Assembly (NCBI GenBank): GCA_017305195.1
Contig: JAFKMU010000052.1
Location: 32,572-96,571 of the forward strand
Direction of reading: 5' to 3'
Source: Verrucomicrobiota bacterium
Lineage (GTDB): Bacteria > Verrucomicrobiota > Verrucomicrobiia > Chthoniobacterales > Terrimicrobiaceae
Length of the DNA: 64,000 bases
The translations under genes were made by a program, and so were the position numbers. This document shows positions 1-8,467 of this stretch, piece after piece (within the stretch, counting starts at the first letter, position 1; each line of letters opens with the position of its first letter). A model generated the notes under the pieces. It did not search any database. It was not told the DNA's origin and saw only the letters and a list, made by a program, of their open reading frames with translations.

Positions 1-758
1 GCGCGCTCATCCTCACCACGGGCTCGGCGGTCTTCGGCACGGCGGATGTCGTCGAGACCGTCAAGGGGTTCCTGCCGATCAGCGAGCAGGAGCAGAAGTT
101 CATCTGGGAAAACGTCCACCGGCTGGAACAGGCTCGCGGAGGAGTAAGCGCCATCTCGGTGGCAATCCTGCTCTGGAGCTCGCTGCGGTTCTTTCAAGCG
201 CTGGTCCGAGGCGTAAACCGGGCCTGGCACACGGTGGAAATCCCTTGGTGGCAGGTACCGCTAAAGAACATGCTGATGCTGTTGATCATCGGCAGCGCAC
301 TCTTTGTCGGTCTGCTGATACCGGCTCTCCTCCAGGCCGTGCGCAACATCCTCGTGAGCGCCGAGCAATGGGTGCTCCATTACTACCCCCAGTTCAATCT
401 CGGCGTCGCCTCGATGACGCTTGACCTGTCCCGTTACCTCCTTGGCGGATTGGTGCTCTTTTACTGCTTCAGTCTCCTCTACATGCTGGCCCCGCGCCGG
501 AGAGTTTACTTTCGCCAGGTCTGGCTGGCCTCCATCATCGTGACAGTGGCGCTCCAGGCCTGCCAGGTGGCTTTCGTGAACTACCTCCCCCACCTGCTCA
601 ACTACGGTATTTATGGCGCAGTCGGCGGCCTGATGCTGCTGCTCTTCTGGGTCTACATCTCCGGCATCCTTATCATCCTGGGCGGCTGCCTTTGCGTCAC
701 GCTGGATCGAGAATGGAATGGACCCGTGGAGGTCACTCCAACCACTCGAGGAGGTTGA
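1..758 (+). CDS. YihY/BrkB-family inner membrane protein, 5' end outside window
   Basis: The reading frame is open from base 3 to the stop at 756-758, so the gene begins left of the window. The visible 251 residues contain at least four hydrophobic segments (around LLIIGSALFVGLLIPALL, YLLGGLVLFYCFSLLYML, VWLASIIVTVALQACQV and GGLMLLLFWVYISGILIIL). The GAVGGLMLLLFWVYISG-like last helix and the upstream SLRFFQALVRGVNRAW stretch are typical of the YihY/BrkB family. These are polytopic inner membrane proteins of uncertain function, once misannotated as ribonuclease BN. An internal ATG-like start can be ignored because the conserved family sequence (FIWENVHRLEQARGG) precedes it. The family call is firm; no specific substrate can be inferred. 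Confidence 0.8.
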   Translation, partial: ALILTTGSAVFGTADVVETVKGFLPISEQEQKFIWENVHRLEQARGGVSAISVAILLWSSLRFFQALVRGVNRAWHTVEIPWWQVPLKNMLMLLIIGSALFVGLLIPALLQAVRNILVSAEQWVLHYYPQFNLGVASMTLDLSRYLLGGLVLFYCFSLLYMLAPRRRVYFRQVWLASIIVTVALQACQVAFVNYLPHLLNYGIYGAVGGLMLLLFWVYISGILIILGGCLCVTLDREWNGPVEVTPTTRGG

Positions 759-948
759 ACTGCGTGGCGAGAAGGACGGTGCAAGCCAGCACGATCACGA
801 CGAAAGTCGCCGCGCAAAAAACGGCCCCGCCGAGCAGCAGACACCGGACCTTTCGCTCCTCGCCATCCTCAACCATTCCCCGAGCGTAACGATCCGCGCC
901 GTGATGAACAAGAAGTCCTCCTCGCGGACGCCATCGAGGCGCCGACAT
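733..948 (-). CDS. small putative membrane protein (71 aa)
   Basis: An open frame on the minus strand encodes a basic N-terminus, then one strongly hydrophobic segment (about residues 36-61, VRCLLLGGAVFCAATFVVIV onward) and a short tail ending EWLE. This single-pass layout is unlikely to arise by chance in an antisense frame, and it fills a gap of about 300 bases that otherwise has no gene. The 3' end overlaps the BrkB-like gene by 26 bases on the opposite strand. An internal ATG at residue 25 (MVEDGEERK) would give a 47-residue protein with the same membrane segment and may be the true start. No family is recognised. The rest of the gap up to 1066 shows nothing clear. Confidence 0.4.
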   Translation of the reverse strand: MSAPRWRPRGGLLVHHGADRYARGMVEDGEERKVRCLLLGGAVFCAATFVVIVLACTVLLATQFNLLEWLE

Positions 949-1066
949 TGAATCATCCGTCCGATGGTGCTATCGCAAGCCGATGCGCCCGACTGCCCGC
1001 ATCTCCCGAGAAGATGGCCGCTTTCCCGCTGGTAAGACCGCTGCGGGGAATCGCCGGCATCCCGCG

Positions 1067-1762
1067 ATGCCAAGCCCGTCGGCATCCCGTCAACCCAGCC
1101 AGTCCGGGGACAAAGGATTCACCCTGCTGGAACTCCTCATCGCCGTCGCCATCGTGGGAATCCTGGCGGCGCTGATCGCGAGCAACTGGCCGCACCTGCG
1201 CCTGCTGACCCAGCGGTCCACTGCGCTGAACAACATGCGAGCGATCGGGGCGGCCTTTCACATGTTTGCCAGCGAGCACGACGGGGCGCTGCCCAAACGG
1301 ACGACAGGATCGGCGGACCGATGGCCCCAAACCCTTGCGGACTACCTCGACGACATCAAGGTCTATGCGTCCATCGGTGATACGAACGTGGATCGATTTG
1401 ACCGGGACAAGCTGCTCTCCAACACCCGGAACAACACGAGCTACATCATGAATGGCTACAACGATGTCGGAGCCTACCAGAACTCCGGCGTCGAAGTGCG
1501 CATCTCTCAGATCACCCATCCCTCTCAAGTCATCCTGCTCGGGACGCCGAAGGCGGGCAGCACCCACTTTTACATGGACATGCTGGAGGGTCAAAACGGC
1601 AACCACATCGACGTCCTGAACCTTGAGCTGTATGACAACGGCTCGAACTACCTTTTCGCCGACGGCTCTGCCCGGTTCATCAAGAAATCGGACTACAGCC
1701 ATCGGATGTGGCTGGTGAATCCGGACTTCGTCGTTCCGGGGGAGTCCGCCCCCACACCTTGA
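1067..1762 (+). CDS. prepilin-type cleavage/methylation protein with H-X9-DG-like C-terminus
   Basis: A short charged leader ends in DKG, followed by F-T-L-L-E and a hydrophobic helix (residues 18-38). This is the class III prepilin signal: peptidase cleavage after Gly17 and Glu at position +5. The C-terminal half carries NYLFADGSARF, the DG core of the 'prepilin-type processing-associated H-X9-DG' region abundant in Planctomycetes and Verrucomicrobia. Such proteins are pseudopilin-like and exported; many genomes have dozens of copies and individual functions are unknown. I chose ATG 1067, which gives a 16-residue leader; an upstream in-frame start at 983 would make the leader unusually long. 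No pilus assembly genes are nearby. Confidence 0.75.
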   Translation: MPSPSASRQPSQSGDKGFTLLELLIAVAIVGILAALIASNWPHLRLLTQRSTALNNMRAIGAAFHMFASEHDGALPKRTTGSADRWPQTLADYLDDIKVYASIGDTNVDRFDRDKLLSNTRNNTSYIMNGYNDVGAYQNSGVEVRISQITHPSQVILLGTPKAGSTHFYMDMLEGQNGNHIDVLNLELYDNGSNYLFADGSARFIKKSDYSHRMWLVNPDFVVPGESAPTP

Positions 1763-1791
1763 CAGGGGCGGCATCATCGAGCCTTTCACTC

Positions 1792-2331
1792 ATGAGAAAA
1801 ATCCTCGCTGCCGCCACGATATTTCTTTTCTCCTTCACCATGCTTCCAGCCTCCACACTCACGGAAATCCCCTTTGAAACCATGGACGGCAAGACGTCTA
1901 AACTCGCCGACTACGCCGGAAAGGTCGTTCTGGTGGTCAATGTCGCCTCCAAGTGCGGGCTGACGCCCCAGTACGCGGCGCTCGAGGCTCTTCAGCAAAA
2001 GTACGGCCCTCAGGGGTTCATCGTGCTGGGATTTCCCTGCAATGACTTTGCCGGGCAGGAACCGGGCACCAACGAGGAAATCGCCGCCTTTTGCTCGACC
2101 CGGTACAACGTGACCTTCCCCGTCCTCGCCAAGGTCCACGTGCTCGGCCCGGAAAAGGCGCCACTTTTTGCCGCCCTCACGGGACCGGACGCCAAATTCC
2201 CGGGTGAAATCGCGTGGAATTTCGGCAAGTTTCTCATCGGCCGCAACGGCGAAGTCATCGCTCGTTTTGAACCCAAGACCAAGCCCGATGATGCGGCCCT
2301 CGTTTCCGCCGTCGAATCCGCCCTCAAATAG
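1792..2331 (+). CDS. glutathione peroxidase family protein, exported
   Basis: Thiol peroxidase of the GPx family, reducing H2O2 or lipid hydroperoxides. An N-terminal signal peptide (residues 1-20, ending LPAS) suggests periplasmic location. The catalytic set is intact with Cys in place of selenocysteine: Cys55 in NVASKCGLT, Gln89 in AGQEPG, and Trp142-Asn143 in WNFGKFLI. Cys83 in GFPCNDF is conserved in the family, and Cys101 is a possible resolving residue. Bacterial Cys-GPx enzymes usually use thioredoxin rather than glutathione. ATG 1792 is preferred because the signal peptide starts there. The aldo/keto reductase gene follows after 54 bases on the same strand, so co-transcription is possible. 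Confidence 0.9.
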   Translation: MRKILAAATIFLFSFTMLPASTLTEIPFETMDGKTSKLADYAGKVVLVVNVASKCGLTPQYAALEALQQKYGPQGFIVLGFPCNDFAGQEPGTNEEIAAFCSTRYNVTFPVLAKVHVLGPEKAPLFAALTGPDAKFPGEIAWNFGKFLIGRNGEVIARFEPKTKPDDAALVSAVESALK

Positions 2332-2385
2332 CCTTTACCCATGTTCAGACTTGATCGCGAAGAAATCCTCTCTCCCTCGGCTCCC

Positions 2386-3372
2386 ATGAAATATCGCAGC
2401 TTCGGAAAAGGAGGCGAGCCCGTCTCGGAAATCGGCCTCGGCTGCTGGCAGCTCAGCGGCAACGCCTGGGGGGATATCGAAGAGAACAAGGCCCTCGACA
2501 TCCTTTCGGCGGCGAGCGACGCAGGCGTCAACTTCCTCGACACAGCCGATGTCTACGGCACAGGCCGGAGTGAAAGCCTTATCGGGAAGTTTCTGAAGTC
2601 CCGCCCCGGGACGGAGTTCTTCGTCGCGACGAAGCTGGGCCGCACCGCCGATCTATATCCTGACCAGTACTCGGAGGAGAGAGTGCGGGCCGCCCTCGAG
2701 GCTTCCCTGCAGCGTCTCGGGCTGGAGGCGGTTTCCCTGGTTCAGCTCCATTGCCTGCCGGAGGAGGTTCTGCGCCGGGGCGAGATCTTCGAGTGGCTGC
2801 GAACCTTGCAGAAAGAGGGGAAAGTCCGTCATTTCGGCGCGAGCGTGGAGGACACCGAGCAGGCCGCTCTCTGTCTGGACCAACCCGGCCTCGCCAGCCT
2901 CCAGATCATTTTCAATATCTTCCGGCAGACGCCGCAAACGACGATCCTTCCCGCGGCCAAAGAAAAAGGCGTGGCAATCATCGTCCGGCTGCCCCTGGCC
3001 AGCGGACTGCTTTCCGGGAAATTCACCAAGGACACCCATTTCGCGGAGAACGATCACCGGAATTTCAACCGCGACGGACAGGCCTTTCATGTCGGCGAGA
3101 CATTTTCCGGCATTCCCTTCGACAAGGGCGTGGAACTCGCCGATGAGATGAAGCATTTCGTCCCGGAAAGCCTGACGATGGTGCAGATGGCACAACGCTG
3201 GATCCTCGATCACGAGGAGGTCACCGTGGTGATCCCCGGCGCGCGGACCCCGGCCCAGGCCCGGGAGAACGCCTCCGTTTCGCGGCTGCCGGAGCTCCCT
3301 GCCTCCCTCCACGAGCGCCTCGCCCGCTATTACAAAACCGAGGTGGAGCCCTTCATCCGGGGGGCCTACTAG
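2386..3372 (+). CDS. aldo/keto reductase
   Basis: NAD(P)H-dependent oxidoreductase with a TIM-barrel fold, 328 residues. The catalytic tetrad is visible: Asp52 and Tyr57 in DTADVYG, Lys83 in VATKLGR and His122 in LVQLHCLPEE. The C-terminal stretch RWILDHEEVTVVIPGARTPAQARENA is the NADP-binding region typical of the family. The N-terminus MKYRSFGKGGEPVSEIGLG is the usual start, so ATG 2386 is chosen over the in-frame start 45 bases upstream. The natural substrate cannot be told from sequence. It follows the glutathione peroxidase gene, so a role in detoxifying aldehydes under oxidative stress is possible but is inference. Confidence 0.88.
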   Translation: MKYRSFGKGGEPVSEIGLGCWQLSGNAWGDIEENKALDILSAASDAGVNFLDTADVYGTGRSESLIGKFLKSRPGTEFFVATKLGRTADLYPDQYSEERVRAALEASLQRLGLEAVSLVQLHCLPEEVLRRGEIFEWLRTLQKEGKVRHFGASVEDTEQAALCLDQPGLASLQIIFNIFRQTPQTTILPAAKEKGVAIIVRLPLASGLLSGKFTKDTHFAENDHRNFNRDGQAFHVGETFSGIPFDKGVELADEMKHFVPESLTMVQMAQRWILDHEEVTVVIPGARTPAQARENASVSRLPELPASLHERLARYYKTEVEPFIRGAY

Positions 3373-3465
3373 GGGGGCACAGAAGCAACCTCTGCCGTGT
3401 TTCCTCAAATCATTCAACGAACCGTATTGCGCGGGAGGAACGCATTTGCCATAAGACTCGCTCCC

Positions 3466-3918
3466 ATGCGCTTCACCCCACTCGCCATCGCACTGGCACT
3501 CGTAGTTTCCATCATCCCTACCATGGCTCAAAACGCACTCGAAGAAGGCAAGAAGTTCCTCGCCGAAAACGCAAAGAAGGAAGGCGTCGTCACGACGTCC
3601 AGCGGTCTCCAGTACATCGTGCTCAAGGAAGGCACGGGCAAGAAGCCCAAGGCCACCGACACGGTGCTCGTCCATTACCGCGGCACCCTGCTCAACGGCA
3701 AGGAATTCGACAGCTCCTACAGCCGCAACCAGCCGATCGAGTTCCCGCTCAACCGCGTGATCCCGGGCTGGACCGAGGGCGTGCAGCTCATGAAGGAAGG
3801 GGCCAAATACAAGTTCTTCATCCCGTCCCAGCTCGCCTACGGTCCTTTTGGCGCGGGTCCGGACATCGGCCCCAACGAGACGCTGATCTTTGAAGTCGAG
3901 TTGCTGAAAGTTCGCTAA
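3466..3918 (+). CDS. FKBP-type peptidyl-prolyl cis-trans isomerase, exported
   Basis: Prolyl isomerase acting on folding proteins outside the cytoplasm. A signal peptide (residues 1-21, cleaved near TMAQN) is followed by a short charged linker (ALEEGKKFLAENAKKEGV), the truncated remnant of the Mip/FkpA dimerisation helix. The FKBP domain runs from about residue 43 to the end: VLVHYRGTLLNGKEFDSSY, then VIPGWTEGVQLMKEGAKYKF and the final FEVELLKV strand. Active-site aromatic residues (Y, F, W, Y) are in place. ATG 3466 begins the signal peptide; the upstream in-frame extension has no export features. Possibly co-transcribed with the esterase gene 20 bases downstream. Confidence 0.9.
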   Translation: MRFTPLAIALALVVSIIPTMAQNALEEGKKFLAENAKKEGVVTTSSGLQYIVLKEGTGKKPKATDTVLVHYRGTLLNGKEFDSSYSRNQPIEFPLNRVIPGWTEGVQLMKEGAKYKFFIPSQLAYGPFGAGPDIGPNETLIFEVELLKVR

Positions 3919-3938
3919 CTCACCAGTCTCCTCCAGCC

Positions 3939-4901
3939 ATGCCTCTCGTCGACAAACCTCTCGCCGATCTCAAGGAATACTACGGCATTTCGCCGCGTCC
4001 CAATGATTTCAATGAATTCTGGGATGCAGCTCTGGCCGAGCTGGACGCGACCGACCCGGCGCCCAAGCTGGAGCGGTCGACAGCGATCGCCCCGCGCAAC
4101 GCGGAGGCTTTCGACCTCTGGTTCACCGGCGTTGGCGGCGCGAGGATTTACGCAAAGTATCTCCGCCCCAAAAACCGCGAGGGCAAGCTCCCGGCTGTCG
4201 TTCATTTCCATGGGTACACCGGCAACAGTGGAGAATGGGCTGACAAGCTGAACTACGTCGGTGAGGGCTTTGCCGTCGCTGCGATGGACTGTCGCGGACA
4301 GGGAGGCAAGAGTGAGGATTCCGGCGCGGTGAAGGGCAACACCCACCACGGCCATATCATCCGCGGCCTCGATGACGCTCCGGAGAAGCTCCTTTTCCGC
4401 AGCATCTTTCTCGATACCGCCCAGTTGGCCCGCGTGGTGATGAGCCTCGAGGAGGTCGACGCCTCCCGCGTCGCCACCTATGGAGGATCGCAGGGCGGAG
4501 CCCTTTCGCTGGTCTGCGCCTCGCTCGAACCGCGCATCAAGAAATGCGTATCGGTGTTCCCCTTCCTGTCGGATTACCGCCGCACCTGGGAGATGGACCT
4601 GTGCAAGGACGCCTACGCGGAGTTGCGCACGTTCTTCCGGCACTTCGATCCGCTCCACGAGCGCGAAGACGAGATTTTCACCAAGCTGGGATACATCGAC
4701 ATCAAGAACCTCACGCCGCGCATCAAGGCGGAGGTGCTCATGGCGATCACCCTCATGGATACGATCTGCCCGCCGTCGACCCAATTTGCCGCTTTCAACA
4801 ACATCTCGGCCAAGAAGGATTCCATCATCTACCCCGATTATGGTCACGAAGGCCTTCCGCTGTTCGGCGACAAGGCGTTCGCGTTTCTGCGCGACCTGTA
4901 A
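3939..4901 (+). CDS. acetylxylan esterase / cephalosporin-C deacetylase family hydrolase
   Basis: Alpha/beta hydrolase of the AXE1 family (carbohydrate esterase 7 type), 320 residues, no signal peptide, so cytoplasmic. The triad is visible: nucleophile Ser184 in YGGSQGGALSL, Asp274 in TLMDTICPPS and His303 in PDYGHEGLP. The HFHGYTGNSGEW stretch supplies the oxyanion hole and MDCRGQGGKSED is a family signature. These enzymes remove acetyl groups from short xylo-oligosaccharides or other small esters after import. No glycoside hydrolases lie nearby, so the substrate is open. The stop codon is followed directly by the GTG start of the next gene, suggesting translational coupling. Confidence 0.88.
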   Translation: MPLVDKPLADLKEYYGISPRPNDFNEFWDAALAELDATDPAPKLERSTAIAPRNAEAFDLWFTGVGGARIYAKYLRPKNREGKLPAVVHFHGYTGNSGEWADKLNYVGEGFAVAAMDCRGQGGKSEDSGAVKGNTHHGHIIRGLDDAPEKLLFRSIFLDTAQLARVVMSLEEVDASRVATYGGSQGGALSLVCASLEPRIKKCVSVFPFLSDYRRTWEMDLCKDAYAELRTFFRHFDPLHEREDEIFTKLGYIDIKNLTPRIKAEVLMAITLMDTICPPSTQFAAFNNISAKKDSIIYPDYGHEGLPLFGDKAFAFLRDL

Positions 4902-5258
4902 GTGAAAATCCTCAAGGCTTATACGTACGCGGGATGCGGAACCTGCAAAAAGGCGGTCCGCTTCCTCCGCGATCGCGGCGTGGCCTTTGAGGAAATCCCG
5001 ATCCGCGAGCATCCGCCCACGTTGGCGGAGCTCAAGGGGGCGCTTCAGGCATTTCGTGGCGAGATCCGGCGGCTCTTCAATACGTCGGGTCGAGACTACA
5101 AGGAAATGGAGCTTTCCAAAAAGCTCCCAACCCTCTCCGAGTCCGCCGCCCTTTCCCTTCTGGCAGGGAACGGAAATCTGGTAAAACGCCCGTTCGTCGT
5201 GACGGGTTCCGGTTATCTGGTGGGTTTCAAGGAATCCGAGTGGGAAAACATCGTCTGA
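4902..5258 (+). CDS. ArsC/Spx-family thioredoxin-fold protein
   Basis: A 118-residue protein of the arsenate reductase-related (ArsC/Spx/YffB) family. It has the N-terminal TYAGCGTCKKA motif with Cys12 and Cys15 (CxxC), then FEEIPIREHPPTLAELKG, and the late RPFVV segment that contacts the substrate in ArsC enzymes. The CxxC pair and small size are closer to Spx/MgsR-like members than to classical arsenate reductases, whose active site is CGTS or similar. The GTG start immediately follows the stop of the esterase gene. Function could be reductase or redox regulator; sequence alone does not decide, and no arsenic genes are present. Confidence 0.8.
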   Translation: MKILKAYTYAGCGTCKKAVRFLRDRGVAFEEIPIREHPPTLAELKGALQAFRGEIRRLFNTSGRDYKEMELSKKLPTLSESAALSLLAGNGNLVKRPFVVTGSGYLVGFKESEWENIV

Positions 5259-5339
5259 CGCGCCCGTAGGGTACCCGGGATTGAGCTTGCTTTACTGGCT
5301 TCGATCTGAAACATTCTGAAAAACGCGGACAAATTTTTC

Positions 5340-6110
5340 ATGAAACGTCTCACCGTCCTTTTCTCCACCGCACTGGTGACTGTCGTCGCCGTGTCTCCCC
5401 TTTCTGCCCAGCAGCAAGGCCAGCAACAGCAGCAAACCCAGGCTCCGGCTCAGGCTTACCTGACCAACAAGCAGCGAGCCGAGCTGAACATTGCTCTTTC
5501 GAAGGTCGATGTGACCAATTCGGAAGCGGTTACCAAGGCTGTCCTTGGGATTATTGCCCAATATCCCTCGCTGGCGCCGCTCTTCACTGGCGAAGCGATC
5601 AAGTTTGTCACGCAGAGTCCTGCCCTCATTAGCAATCCCACAACCGCAGCCAGTGTTATTTCCTCAGTCGTTGCGGCAGTGGTGTCCACCTATCCTGCCG
5701 CCGCCCAGCCGATCGTAAATTCGGCGGTTAAAGCTGTACCCGCCGCCATGAAGAGTGCGGTCGTACCGGCAATGGTCGACAAAGCGATTGCAGCTGTCAG
5801 CACACCCGCAACCAAAGCCGCTGTCCTCAACGGCGCAAAGGATGCCGTGGGGACGAACTCCACTCTCGTTGCAGCCCTCGACCAGGTAGCCCAAGACAAT
5901 AATATCAAGATCGTCGAGAACAACGACCAGACCGGCACCGAGCGTTACACCCTCAGCGACCAATTGGCTGACAGCTTCGTAAGCGGCGATCAGGGTACCG
6001 ATAGCGGTATCGGTGCAGCTCCTGTTCCGAATTCCTCAGGCGGCGGCAGTGGGTCCAACAGCAACCCGGGAGCCACGGGCAACCAGCCCGCTCCGTCCTC
6101 TGCCTCCTAG
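5340..6110 (+). CDS. exported alanine-rich protein of unknown function
   Basis: 256 residues. A clear signal peptide (MKRLTVLFSTALVTVVAVSP, cleaved near LSAQ) is followed by a Gln-rich stretch (QQQGQQQQQTQAPAQ). A long Ala/Val-rich region follows (about residues 40-180) with repeated short helices such as ISSVVAAVVSTYPAAA and VVPAMVDKAIAAV. The C-terminus is low-complexity Gly/Ser/Asn/Pro. The helical middle resembles secreted Ala-rich proteins found in several Verrucomicrobia, but I do not recognise a named family. A strong terminator follows. It stands alone as a single-gene unit. Confidence 0.7.
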   Translation: MKRLTVLFSTALVTVVAVSPLSAQQQGQQQQQTQAPAQAYLTNKQRAELNIALSKVDVTNSEAVTKAVLGIIAQYPSLAPLFTGEAIKFVTQSPALISNPTTAASVISSVVAAVVSTYPAAAQPIVNSAVKAVPAAMKSAVVPAMVDKAIAAVSTPATKAAVLNGAKDAVGTNSTLVAALDQVAQDNNIKIVENNDQTGTERYTLSDQLADSFVSGDQGTDSGIGAAPVPNSSGGGSGSNSNPGATGNQPAPSSAS

Positions 6111-6137
6111 TCCCGAGAGGTCAGATTATCTCCTTTG

Positions 6138-6170
6138 AAAAGCGCCCTCTTTTGAGGGCGCTTTTTCTTT
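6138..6170. terminator. rho-independent terminator, likely bidirectional
   Basis: A perfect 12-base-pair stem (AAAAGCGCCCTC pairing with GAGGGCGCTTTT) with a TTTT loop is followed by CTTTTTCTTT-type T-rich sequence. It lies between the convergent 3' ends of the exported Ala-rich protein and the DnaJ-like gene. The A-run on the 5' side gives a U-run for the minus strand too. Confidence 0.9.
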
Positions 6171-6184
6171 GTCGCTGCGGGCAG

Positions 6185-7129
6185 TTATCGAGATGCAGCG
6201 GCTAGCTGCTCCCAAAGAACTTTCTCCGCAGGTGATGGATCTTTCGGCACGGTGATCGAAACAACTGCGAAGAAATCCCCCCTGGTTCCACCTTTCCCCG
6301 GCAACCCCTTGCCAGTCAGCCGGAATCGCCGACCATTCTGAGTCCCCGGAGGAACGTGCAGGCGAGCCCGGCCTTCGAGAGTCGGGAGTTCGACATCCGC
6401 CCCGAGCACGGCATCGTAGGCCGGAATCTCGAGTTCATAGACCAGATCTTCGCCCTGCACCTCGTAATCCGGGTGTTTCTGAAACTTGATGCGGAGGTAA
6501 AGATCCCCCGATTCTCCCCCGCCCTGTCCCTCGGACCCTTGCCCGGCGAGCCGGATGCGCTGCCCCTCCCGTACCCCACGCGGGATTTTCACGGTGTATG
6601 TCTGGATTTTGCCCGTATCACCACGTCGGAACGAAATCTGCCGGGTGGAACCATGGAAGGCCTCTTCGAGTGAAACCAGCAGATCGGCCTCGACGTCCTG
6701 ACCACGCGAAGGGCCCTCGTCGAAATCGTAGCCACCAGAGAAACCGCGAGAAAATCCTCCGCGTCGTCCGCCGAACATCTGCTCGAAGAAATCGCTGAAC
6801 CCCGTGCCGCCAAAATGAAACTCCGCGCCCCCGGCGTCGCCACCCCGTCCATAGGCCTGCTGCCAGGTCTGGCCCTGAGGTGGCGGTGCATAGCCTCCCT
6901 GCTGCCAGTTGGCCCCGAGTTCGTCGTACTTGGCCCGCTTTTCCGGGTCTCCGAGCACCTCGTAGGCCTCATTGATCTCCTTGAACTTTTCCTCCGCCGT
7001 CTTCTTGTCCTCGGCGGTGTCGGGGTGAAACTTGCGAGCGAGCTTGCGAAAAGCACTCTTGATCTCATCCTGGGTGGAGGTCTTGGTGACCCCCAATGTC
7101 TGGTAGTAGTCGCGAAATTGAACCGGCAT
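6185..7129 (-). CDS. DnaJ/CbpA-like J-domain co-chaperone
   Basis: 314 residues. The J domain spans about residues 7-72 with the HPD motif at 35-37 (KFHPDTAEDKK), which stimulates DnaK ATPase. A Gly/Phe-rich linker follows (about 75-145), then the two-part DnaJ C-terminal substrate-binding domain (DVEADLLVSLEEAFHGSTRQ to the GKGLPGKGGTRGDFFAVV region). The four CxxCxGxG zinc motifs of DnaJ itself are absent, so this is a type II/CbpA-like protein. No cbpM modulator or dnaK is adjacent. It is transcribed divergently from serS across a 69-base gap that must hold both promoters. Confidence 0.9.
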   Translation of the reverse strand: MPVQFRDYYQTLGVTKTSTQDEIKSAFRKLARKFHPDTAEDKKTAEEKFKEINEAYEVLGDPEKRAKYDELGANWQQGGYAPPPQGQTWQQAYGRGGDAGGAEFHFGGTGFSDFFEQMFGGRRGGFSRGFSGGYDFDEGPSRGQDVEADLLVSLEEAFHGSTRQISFRRGDTGKIQTYTVKIPRGVREGQRIRLAGQGSEGQGGGESGDLYLRIKFQKHPDYEVQGEDLVYELEIPAYDAVLGADVELPTLEGRARLHVPPGTQNGRRFRLTGKGLPGKGGTRGDFFAVVSITVPKDPSPAEKVLWEQLAAASR

Positions 7130-7198
7130 ACTTCTGAAGGAGATTTACACGAAACCGAAGAAGCACCACAGTCAAATGCTCTCCAAGCCAATTTCTTC

Positions 7199-8467
7199 AT
7201 GCTCGATCTCCGCCTGCTCCGCGAACAGCCCCAAGCCGTCAAAGACCGTCTCGCCACCCGGGGGACGTGTTTCTCCGAGCACATCGACAAACTGCTCGCA
7301 ATCGACACCGAACGCCGTTCCGCCGAAACCCGGCTCCAAAACCTCCAGGCCGATCGCAACCGCCTGAGCAAGGAGATCGGCAAGCTCCGCAGCCAGGGGC
7401 AGGACAGCTCGGCCATCGAGGCCCAGGTCAAGGCGCATGCCGCTGAAATGCAGACGCTCTCGCAGCTCTCGACGGAACTCGACAGCCGCCAGCACGACAT
7501 GCTGCTCGTATTGCCAAACCTCCCGCAGCCGGAGGTGCCCGTCGGCGAGACAGCCGAGCAAAACCCCGTTTTGCGTCTCTGGGGGGAAAAGCCCGCCATC
7601 GCCAGCCCGCAGGACCACGTCGCCATCGCCGAGCGGCTCAAGCTCATCGACCAGGAACGCGCCACCAAGATCAGCGGCAGCGCGTTTGTCTGCTACACAG
7701 GCGTCGGGGCTCGCCTGGAACGCGCCCTGCTAAACTTCCTGCTTGACCTTCACACCCGCGACCACGGCTACACCGAGATCAGCACCCCATATGTGGTGAA
7801 ACCCGAGGCGTTGGTCGGCACGTCGCAACTCCCGAAATTTGAGGAGCAGCTTTACCGCATCGATCGCGACGACCTTTATCTCGCGCCGACAGCCGAGGTG
7901 CCCGTGACCAACCTGCACCGTGAAGAAACGCTGCAACTTTCAACGCTTCCGATCAAATACACCGCCTACACCCCGTGTTTCCGGCGTGAGGCGGGTTCGG
8001 CAGGTCTTGGCACCCGCGGGCTGATCCGCATGCACCAGTTCGACAAGGTCGAGCTGGTCAAAATCTGCACCCCGGAGAGGTCGCGCGAAGAGCTGGAGCT
8101 CCTGACCGCGGATGCCGAGCGCGTCCTCCAGATTCTCGGCCTGCACTATCGGGTGATCGAACTTTGCACCGGCGACATCGGCTTTGGCTCCGCCAAGACC
8201 TACGACATCGAGGTCTGGTCGCCCGGTCAAAACGCCTATCTCGAGGTCTCCAGCTGCTCGAACTTTGAGGACTTCCAAGCCCGACGCATGAACCTGCGTT
8301 TCAAGGGAGAGGACGGCAAAAACCGCTTCTGCCATACACTCAATGGTTCCGGCACGGCGCTGGCCCGTCTCTATGTGGCCCTGCTGGAAAACGGTCTCCA
8401 GCCCGACGGCTCCGTGCTCCTGCCCGAGCCCTTGCATGACTACTTCGGCGGACAACGCATCTCCTGA
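7199..8467 (+). CDS. serS: serine--tRNA ligase
   Basis: Class II aminoacyl-tRNA synthetase charging tRNA-Ser (and tRNA-Sec where present). 422 residues, the usual length. The start MLDLRLLREQPQAVKDRLA is canonical, so ATG 7199 is chosen although the frame stays open far upstream. An N-terminal antiparallel coiled-coil arm (about residues 25-105, rich in L/E/K/Q heptads) recognises the long variable arm of the tRNA. Motif 2 is FRREAGSAGLGTRGLIRMHQ and motif 3 is LNGSGTALARLYVALLEN. Downstream tilS overlaps it by 32 bases, so the two are an operon linking tRNA charging to tRNA modification. Confidence 0.96.
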   Translation: MLDLRLLREQPQAVKDRLATRGTCFSEHIDKLLAIDTERRSAETRLQNLQADRNRLSKEIGKLRSQGQDSSAIEAQVKAHAAEMQTLSQLSTELDSRQHDMLLVLPNLPQPEVPVGETAEQNPVLRLWGEKPAIASPQDHVAIAERLKLIDQERATKISGSAFVCYTGVGARLERALLNFLLDLHTRDHGYTEISTPYVVKPEALVGTSQLPKFEEQLYRIDRDDLYLAPTAEVPVTNLHREETLQLSTLPIKYTAYTPCFRREAGSAGLGTRGLIRMHQFDKVELVKICTPERSREELELLTADAERVLQILGLHYRVIELCTGDIGFGSAKTYDIEVWSPGQNAYLEVSSCSNFEDFQARRMNLRFKGEDGKNRFCHTLNGSGTALARLYVALLENGLQPDGSVLLPEPLHDYFGGQRIS

